6,052 nucleotides of DNA, from contig JAKSQL010000061.1 in the NCBI GenBank assembly GCA_024404125.1, positions 1 to 6,052 on the forward strand. Reading direction: 5' to 3'. Below are positions 1 through 4,145 of the stretch, in pieces. The notes beneath the pieces are model-generated. The model searched no databases. It saw nothing but the letters and a program-made list of their open reading frames with translations, and had not been told where the DNA came from. A program made the position numbers and the translations under genes. Numbering within the stretch: position 1 is the stretch's first letter; the number at the start of each line of letters is the position of its first letter. This stretch comes from Clostridia bacterium. Its GTDB lineage: Bacteria; Bacillota; Clostridia; Oscillospirales; Acutalibacteraceae.

Positions 1-240
1 CTTTGCAAATACCATAGGAACGTTAAGTTCCATACCCGCCGCCGCGGCAAGCGCAATACCCGACGCCTCAACCGTTAAAACTTTAGTGATTTTCTCATCG
101 GCATAAATACGGGCAATTTCCCTGCCCATGTCTTTTAAAAGCGAGGTATCTATCTGCTGATTTAAAAAAGAGCCGACTATGAGTATATTGCCGTCTAAAA
201 CCGTTCCGTTTTCCACGATTTTATCTTCAAGCAATTTCAT
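1..240 (-). CDS. xpt: Xanthine phosphoribosyltransferase, N-terminal 80 residues (cut by window edge)
   Basis: Xpt transfers phosphoribose from PRPP to xanthine to make XMP in cytoplasmic purine salvage. The frame starts at ATG 240-238 and runs open off the left edge, giving the first 80 of about 190 residues. From memory it matches Bacillus Xpt along its length: an N-terminal MKLLEDKI helix, then GSFLNQQID (usual GSFLNHQID), then TKVLTVEASGIALA (usual TKIVTIESSGIAPA), then VPMVFAK, which precedes the ARK-type turn of type I phosphoribosyltransferases. The PRPP-binding loop lies outside the window. A Shine-Dalgarno AGGAG at 249-253 sits 8 nt from the ATG, which fixes the start. The gene is preceded by its own promoter, purine riboswitch and terminator, so its expression should fall when purine base is plentiful. 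The adenine enzyme Apt is less likely because GSFLNQQID and the riboswitch context are typical of Xpt. Confidence 0.9.
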   Translation of the reverse strand, partial: MKLLEDKIVENGTVLDGNILIVGSFLNQQIDTSLLKDMGREIARIYADEKITKVLTVEASGIALAAAAGMELNVPMVFAK

Positions 241-262
241 CAAGTCAACTCCTCTCAAATTA

Positions 263-299
263 AAAACAAAAAAACAGACTTAAAATAAAAAGTCTGTTT
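263..299 (-). terminator. Intrinsic terminator of the xpt riboswitch
   Basis: On the minus strand a 10-bp stem AAACAGACTT (299-290) / AAGTCTGTTT (281-272) closes an 8-nt loop and runs into a T-rich tail down to about 263, just before the xpt Shine-Dalgarno. It is the off-state structure of the riboswitch. Its 5' arm shares bases 296-299 with the putative antiterminator strand, so the two folds exclude each other. Confidence 0.85.
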
Positions 300-421
300 A
301 CCAATAAAATGCAAAGCAAAGCAATACTGTACGGCTTGCTTGCATATACTTACCAATAGTCGCTGCTGAGGCGCTGCGGTAGAGACGTTTGGGCCATCCA
401 TCCAAACATATATCGGTAAAC
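263..421 (-). promoter_or_regulatory. Purine (guanine-class) riboswitch of xpt: aptamer plus expression platform
   Basis: The minus strand reads as a three-stem purine aptamer. P1 pairs TTACCGAT (419-412) with ATTGGTAA (357-350). P2 pairs GTTTGG (407-402) with CCAAAC (392-387) around a 9-nt loop. J2/3 is GTCTCTACC (386-378). P3 pairs CGCAGC (378-373) with GCAGCG (366-361), with an internal A-A mismatch and a 6-nt loop GCCTCA. J3/1 is GACTA. The C of GACTA (base 359) is the position that selects guanine or xanthine over adenine. J2/3 differs from the usual GTTTCTACC by one base. The loops keep GG in L2 and CC in L3, which could still kiss, but otherwise depart from the consensus ATATGG and CCGTAAA. 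Downstream are a bulged hairpin (344-310) and a terminator. GTTTACCGAT (421-412) can pair over 10 bp with ATTGGTAAAC (305-296), which overlaps the terminator stem. This implies that ligand turns the gene off. The identity as a purine-family riboswitch is firm; the exact ligand is inferred. Confidence 0.85.
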
Positions 422-441
422 GTTATTCATTTGACACTGAC

Positions 442-470
442 ATCATACCATAACGGGAAAATCTTGTCAA
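442..470 (-). promoter_or_regulatory. Sigma-A promoter of xpt
   Basis: The minus strand has TTGACA (470-465), a 17-bp spacer and TATGAT (447-442). The -35 box is perfect and the -10 box matches 5 of 6. Transcription would start near 435, about 15 nt before the P1 stem of the purine aptamer, which is the right order for a riboswitch-controlled transcript. Confidence 0.85.
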
Positions 471-532
471 CCAAATTCGGCAAGTTTTAATATTATTACA
501 GTTTAGGTCGAAAAATGTCACAAAGTTTTGTG

Positions 533-567
533 TAAAAACAACAAAAGAGCCCTCGAAAATCGAGGGC
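533..567 (-). terminator. Intrinsic terminator after the FAD oxidoreductase gene
   Basis: A GC-rich 8-bp inverted repeat (567-560 with 556-549, core GCCCTCG/CGAGGGC) lies 7 nt past the stop codon of the gene at 575-1966. On the minus strand it is followed by TCTTTTGTTGTTTTT. The plus-strand side has no T tract and no gene reads into it from the left, so it acts for the minus strand. It separates the FAD gene from the xpt promoter. Confidence 0.82.
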
Positions 568-574
568 AAAACCA

Positions 575-1966
575 CTACATTTTGATATTTCCGGTAATAG
601 CATCCGCTACATATATACCCATAGCACCCGACTGCGAAAGTCCGCGGCAGATACCCGAACCGTCACCTATTATATACACACCGTCCGTAAGTTCAAAGTT
701 GCTGTTCATAAATTCGGGACGTATTGAATAGTATTTGCTTTCGCATCCGTAAAGCAAAGTATCGTCATTGGCGGTGCCCGGTGCAACCTTATCAAGTGCA
801 TAAATGGTTTCTATAATATTTGTGAGTATTCGGTGCGGCAAAGCGGGTGATATTTCGCCCGCTGTTGCCTTCAGAGTTGGCACAACCGTATTTTGTGAAA
901 GACTGTGGTGGTTGGTTCTTCTGCCTCTTATAAGGTCACCGAAGCGCTGAACAAGAACATTGCCGTTACCTATCATATTTGCAAGACGCGATATATTTTC
1001 CGCATATTCCGTAGGTTGATTAAACGGCTCGGTAAACTTAATACTTGAAAGAATTGCAAAGTTGCAGTTATCGGTCTTTTTCTCCTTTTGCGCGAAAGAG
1101 TGACCGTTTGCGGTGATAATGCCGTGATTGTTTTCCGCAGATACAAGTCCGCCCTGATTAAAGCAGAACATACGGCATCTATCCTCAAAGGTTTTGGTCT
1201 TGTAGAGTATCTTCGGCTCATAAATCTTTGAAGAAAATTCGCGCCATATAATATCTTTCATCTCTACCCTTACGCCTATATCAACGTGATTTGAACGGGT
1301 TTTAACACCGTTTGTCTTACAAAAATCGGCTACGAAATTAGCCCCGCCTCTGCCCGTTGCTATGATAACGTTTTTCGCATACAGTAACTCACCGTTTTCA
1401 TAGGAGAGTTTATAGCGGTCACCGTCTTTGATGACCGACTTGCAATCGTAAAAAGCAAACAAATCCGTACCGTTATTCTTAATATCGTTAATAAGGTTTT
1501 GCATGGTAAGATAATTGTTATCGGTACCTAAATGCTTTACATTCATATCAAGCAAACGGAGATTATTCTGTATACATTTAAGTTTGAGTTCGTCATTGGA
1601 TTTATAAACGGTAGGTATGCCTGAAGTACAATACTCGTTAAGCACCTTATCAACTTCGTTTATGTAAAGGTTTGCAATATCGTCACCGAGTTCTTCGCCG
1701 AGTGTTCCGCCGTAAGACGTGCCGAGATTAAACTTACCGTCCGAAAAAGCACCCGCACCCGCAAATCCGCTCGTGATACTGCATATACCGCAGTGAACAC
1801 AAGTATTGTTTTTACCTGCGGGGCATTTTCTCTTTTCGAGCATATTACCTCTTTCGGTAACTGCTATTTTTATATTTTTATCGTTCTTTTTAAGCCGATA
1901 TGCCGCCATAAGACCGCCTATTCCGCCACCTATTATCACGGTATCGTAACTATTTGATTGTAACAT
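575..1966 (-). CDS. FAD-dependent oxidoreductase/dehydrogenase of the COG2509 type
   Basis: Predicted cytoplasmic flavoprotein of 463 residues with unknown substrate. Residues 8-24 form a Rossmann dinucleotide-binding strand and turn (TVIIGGGIGGLMAAY), followed by an acidic strand end (VTER) for the FAD ribose. A cysteine cluster follows at about 48-62 (KCPAG, then CxxCxxC) and leads into FAGAGAFSDGKFN, a stretch typical of COG2509 proteins. NVIIATGRGG near 200 is the usual second dinucleotide-fold strand. The C-terminus carries YIIGDGSGICRGLSQSGAMG (about 431-450), where FAD-binding proteins place a GD motif that contacts the flavin. I start at ATG 1966: the upstream in-frame TTG at 1984 would translate through the GGAGG ribosome site. 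Length fits the family. The gene lies between enolase and xpt with its own putative promoter and terminator, so it looks monocistronic. No linked gene reveals a substrate. Confidence 0.85.
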   Translation of the reverse strand: MLQSNSYDTVIIGGGIGGLMAAYRLKKNDKNIKIAVTERGNMLEKRKCPAGKNNTCVHCGICSITSGFAGAGAFSDGKFNLGTSYGGTLGEELGDDIANLYINEVDKVLNEYCTSGIPTVYKSNDELKLKCIQNNLRLLDMNVKHLGTDNNYLTMQNLINDIKNNGTDLFAFYDCKSVIKDGDRYKLSYENGELLYAKNVIIATGRGGANFVADFCKTNGVKTRSNHVDIGVRVEMKDIIWREFSSKIYEPKILYKTKTFEDRCRMFCFNQGGLVSAENNHGIITANGHSFAQKEKKTDNCNFAILSSIKFTEPFNQPTEYAENISRLANMIGNGNVLVQRFGDLIRGRRTNHHSLSQNTVVPTLKATAGEISPALPHRILTNIIETIYALDKVAPGTANDDTLLYGCESKYYSIRPEFMNSNFELTDGVYIIGDGSGICRGLSQSGAMGIYVADAITGNIKM

Positions 1967-1977
1967 TTTAAAACAGA

Positions 1978-1982
1978 CCTCC
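1978..1982 (-). promoter_or_regulatory. Ribosome binding site deciding the FAD gene start
   Basis: GGAGG on the minus strand lies 11 nt upstream of ATG 1966, slightly farther than usual. The in-frame TTG start at 1984 overlaps the site itself and has no Shine-Dalgarno of its own, so ATG 1966 is preferred. Confidence 0.7.
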
Positions 1983-2026
1983 AAAAATCAAGGGACTGCA
2001 ATTTGCAAAAAGCAAATACAGTCCCT
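1983..2026 (-). terminator. Terminator-like hairpin between enolase and the FAD gene (eno terminator and/or leader attenuator)
   Basis: On the minus strand an 8-bp stem AGGGACTG (2026-2019) / CAGTCCCT (1998-1991) is extended, after a small internal loop, by ATTTGC/GCAAAT and closed by five T. It is followed by TGATTTTT (1990-1983). This can end the enolase transcript. It also lies inside the leader of the FAD gene, between its putative promoter and its ribosome site, so it may reduce or condition FAD expression. I see no aptamer or leader peptide that would control it. Confidence 0.72.
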
Positions 2027-2037
2027 ACTGCTTTCCT

Positions 2038-2066
2038 ATTTTAATATATTACCGTGAAAATGTCAA
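2038..2066 (-). promoter_or_regulatory. Putative sigma-A promoter of the FAD gene, overlapping the eno stop codon
   Basis: The minus strand reads TTGACA (2066-2061), a 17-bp spacer and TAAAAT (2043-2038). The -35 box is perfect and the -10 box matches 5 of 6. The TGA of the -35 box is the enolase stop codon (2065-2063). The predicted start near 2031 gives a leader of about 65 nt that begins just before the hairpin at 2026-1991. Sequence support is good, but no experiment is implied. Confidence 0.65.
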
Positions 2067-3298
2067 TACCCCAGTTGCCGCTCTATCATCATAAGTCGGT
2101 TATATTTTGCAACTCGGTCTGTACGGCAGGGCGCACCGGTTTTTATCTGCATTGCATTAAGTCCCACCGCTATATCCGCTATCGTTGTATCTTCCGTTTC
2201 GCCCGAACGGTGAGAAAGAATTGTTGCATAAGAATTTTGTTTTGCCTTCAGTACAACATCAACCGTTTCCGTAAGCGTGCCTATTTGATTCGGTTTTACG
2301 AGTATGGCATTACCTGCCTTATAGTCGATACCCTTTTCAAGACGTTTAATATTTGTTACAAATAAATCGTCGCCTACAAGCTGAAGTTTGTTACCCATAC
2401 GCGCGGTAAGTTTTTTCCAATTTTCAAAATCATCTTCGGCAAGTGCGTCTTCAAGTGAAATTATGGGATATTTGGCAATAAGTTCCTCATAGTAACACAT
2501 AAGTTCTTCGGCAGACATTTTAACATTACGTTTCGGCAAATGATATGTGCCTTTTTCGTACCACTCGCTTGATGCTATATCAAGCGCAATTTTTACTTTA
2601 CCCGTATCGTAACCCGCTTTATCTATCGCGGTTGTTATGAGTTCTATGGCGTGTTCGTCTGATTCAAGCATCGGTGCATAGCCGCCCTCGTCTCCAACCC
2701 CGCAAAGCAGATTTTTTTCTTTCAAAATCTTACCCAATGCGTGATAAATCTCACTGCATATTCTTACCTTTTCACTGAAAGTAACGTTTACTGTGGGGAC
2801 TATCATAAATTCCTGTATATCAATATTATTTGCCGCATGAGCTCCGCCGTTTAAAATATTCATCATAGGTCGCGGCATATAATTTGAATGTATACCGCCA
2901 ATATATCTGTATAAAGGTATATTAAGCGAATTTGCCGCCGCCTTTGCAGTTGCAAGAGAAACGGCAAGTATCGCGTTTGCACCGAGACGTGATTTGTTTT
3001 CGGTACCGTCAAGTTCAATAAGTTTTTTATCTATTCTTCTTTGGTCAAAAATGTATTCGCCCTCAAGTTCCGCCGCAATTTCACCCGATATATTTGCCGC
3101 CGCCATAAGAGTACCTTTACCGCAATACCGCTTTTTGTCGTTATCGCGCAGTTCGTATGCTTCAAACGAGCCGGTAGATGCGCCCGAAGGTGACATTGCA
3201 AATCCCATGCTGCCGTCTTTTAAAGTGACTTTTGCCGCAACGGTTGGATTTGACCTCGAGTCAAGCAGTTCAAATCCTTCAATTTTCTCTATTTTCAT
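2063..3298 (-). CDS. eno: Enolase (phosphopyruvate hydratase)
   Basis: Converts 2-phosphoglycerate to phosphoenolpyruvate in glycolysis; cytoplasmic and Mg-dependent. Residues, numbered from ATG 3298, include the flexible loop SGASTG with S41, the loop histidine H154 in GGAHA, Q162-E163, and the proton donor E204 in GDEGGYAP. The Mg ligands are D240 (ALDIASSE), E283 (SLED) and D310 (GDDLFVTN). The base K335 lies in LVKPNQIGTLTE, followed by SHRSGETED (H363-R364-S365) and K386 in KTGAP. All expected catalytic positions are present. The protein is 411 residues, about 20 short of common enolases, mainly because it ends soon after MIERQLGY. SRSNPTVAA replaces the usual SRGNPTVEA. An ATG at 3304 is also possible, but AAGGA at 3313-3309 is better spaced for ATG 3298, and that start matches the family N-terminus. 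The gene diverges from rlmB. Confidence 0.95.
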   Translation of the reverse strand: MKIEKIEGFELLDSRSNPTVAAKVTLKDGSMGFAMSPSGASTGSFEAYELRDNDKKRYCGKGTLMAAANISGEIAAELEGEYIFDQRRIDKKLIELDGTENKSRLGANAILAVSLATAKAAANSLNIPLYRYIGGIHSNYMPRPMMNILNGGAHAANNIDIQEFMIVPTVNVTFSEKVRICSEIYHALGKILKEKNLLCGVGDEGGYAPMLESDEHAIELITTAIDKAGYDTGKVKIALDIASSEWYEKGTYHLPKRNVKMSAEELMCYYEELIAKYPIISLEDALAEDDFENWKKLTARMGNKLQLVGDDLFVTNIKRLEKGIDYKAGNAILVKPNQIGTLTETVDVVLKAKQNSYATILSHRSGETEDTTIADIAVGLNAMQIKTGAPCRTDRVAKYNRLMMIERQLGY

Positions 3299-3355
3299 AA
3301 ACATAACTTCCTTAAAATTTTTTATTATTTTCCCCTTTATTTTTAATAATATGTA

Positions 3356-3364
3356 TGTTATAAT
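3356..3364 (+). promoter_or_regulatory. Extended -10 promoter for the rlmB operon
   Basis: TGTTATAAT gives a perfect TATAAT (3359-3364) with an upstream TG. The -35 region (TTTATT at 3336-3341, 17-bp spacer) matches only 3 of 6, which an extended -10 can tolerate. The start would be near 3371, ahead of the Shine-Dalgarno GAGG at 3392-3395 and ATG 3404. The same 99-bp AT-rich gap must also hold the divergent enolase promoter. TATTAT at 3351-3346 on the minus strand is a candidate -10, but I found no good -35 for it. Confidence 0.6.
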
Positions 3365-3403
3365 TACTATGTATTTTTATGCTTATGTTTTGAGGACTTT
3401 AAA

Positions 3404-4127
3404 ATGGATAATCAGGAAAATAAACAAAATAACGTTATTTGCGGAAGAAATCCCGTACTTGAAGCATTGCGCTCGGGCAAGGAAATTGACCGTCTTTTAG
3501 TAGCGCACGGTGTATCGGGCGGAAGCATTTCGGAGATAATAGCAAAATGTTCGTCAAGAGGAATACTTATCAAAGAAATCAGTCCGCAAAAACTCGATTA
3601 TTACTGCATGGGTGCAAACCATCAGGGTGTTGCGGTTATGCTCGCTTCAAGAGAATATTCTACGGTTGAAGATATTTTCGATACCGCCGCAGAGCGACGA
3701 AATTTAAGACCCGCATAATCTCGGTGCCATTATCCGTACTGCAGAAGTGTGCGGTGTTCACGGAATTATCATTCCGAAAAGAAGAAGTGCTTCACTTAAT
3801 TTAACTGTTGCCAAAACCTCGGCAGGTGCGCTCGAATATATGAAAGTAGCGCGTGTTACAAACATTTCAAATACGATAGACGAATTAAAAGAAAAAGGTG
3901 TTTGGGTTTTCGGTGCTGATATGGATGGCAGTGATTACCGCAATATCGACTTTGATATTCCCTGCGCTTTGGTAATTGGCAACGAAGGTAAAGGAATAGG
4001 CAACCTTGTTGCAAAGAAGTGTGACGGCATAGTAAGTTTACCTATGGTAGGCAATATAAATTCGCTCAACGCCTCGGTTGCGGCGGGAATTCTTATGTAC
4101 GAAGTATTAAGGCACCGACTTAAATAA
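3404..4127 (+). pseudogene. rlmB: rlmB-type 23S rRNA 2'-O-methyltransferase (TrmH/SpoU family), interrupted by an internal deletion and frameshift
   Basis: The intact family methylates the ribose of a 23S rRNA guanosine (G2251 in E. coli for RlmB). The first part (3404-3718, 104 residues) holds the N-terminal RNA-binding domain: VICGRNPVLEALRSGKEIDRL, a GGSISEII segment and GANHQGVAVM. It then runs into a stop. The second part is in another frame from 3708. It begins directly at motif I (DPHNLGAIIRTAE) and continues through IIIPKRRSASLN, motif II (GNEGKGI) and motif III (LPMVGNINSLNASVAAG) to a normal end at 4127. Between AAERR and DPHNL only 7 nt remain, where relatives carry roughly 12-14 residues including a hydrophobic strand of the ILILDGIE type. 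So 3n+2 bases appear lost. The rest is undamaged, so the lesion is recent or an assembly error. The second part has only an internal GTG (3747) with no Shine-Dalgarno. Start: ATG 3404 with GAGG 8 nt upstream. Confidence 0.85.
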
Positions 4128-4145
4128 TAGATTTAAGGAGTTATT

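Noticed and set aside
494..525. Second upstream promoter for xpt (TTGTGA, 17 bp, TGTAAT on the minus strand)
   Set aside because: The match is weaker (4 of 6 and 5 of 6) and is not needed, given the near-perfect promoter at 442-470; kept only as a possibility.
973..1221. Minus-strand 82-residue frame inside the FAD gene, and the plus-strand frame at 528-731
   Set aside because: Both overlap the FAD oxidoreductase in other phases or on the other strand and have no ribosome site or recognisable domain.
2994..3500. Plus-strand open frames opposite eno and its upstream region (2054-2365, 2994-3500)
   Set aside because: Both are antisense shadows of enolase; the enolase frame has all catalytic motifs and a proper start.
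3700..3707. AAATTTA slippery heptamer at the rlmB break, suggesting programmed -1 frameshifting
   Set aside because: It is in the right phase for a -1 slip, but -1 leads into a frame that does not encode RlmB. The downstream half needs a +1 shift, and the missing strand would still be absent.
3747..4127. Downstream half of rlmB as an independent gene starting at GTG 3747
   Set aside because: The GTG is an internal valine codon within the conserved RTAEVCGVHG stretch, no Shine-Dalgarno precedes it, and motif I would be lost.
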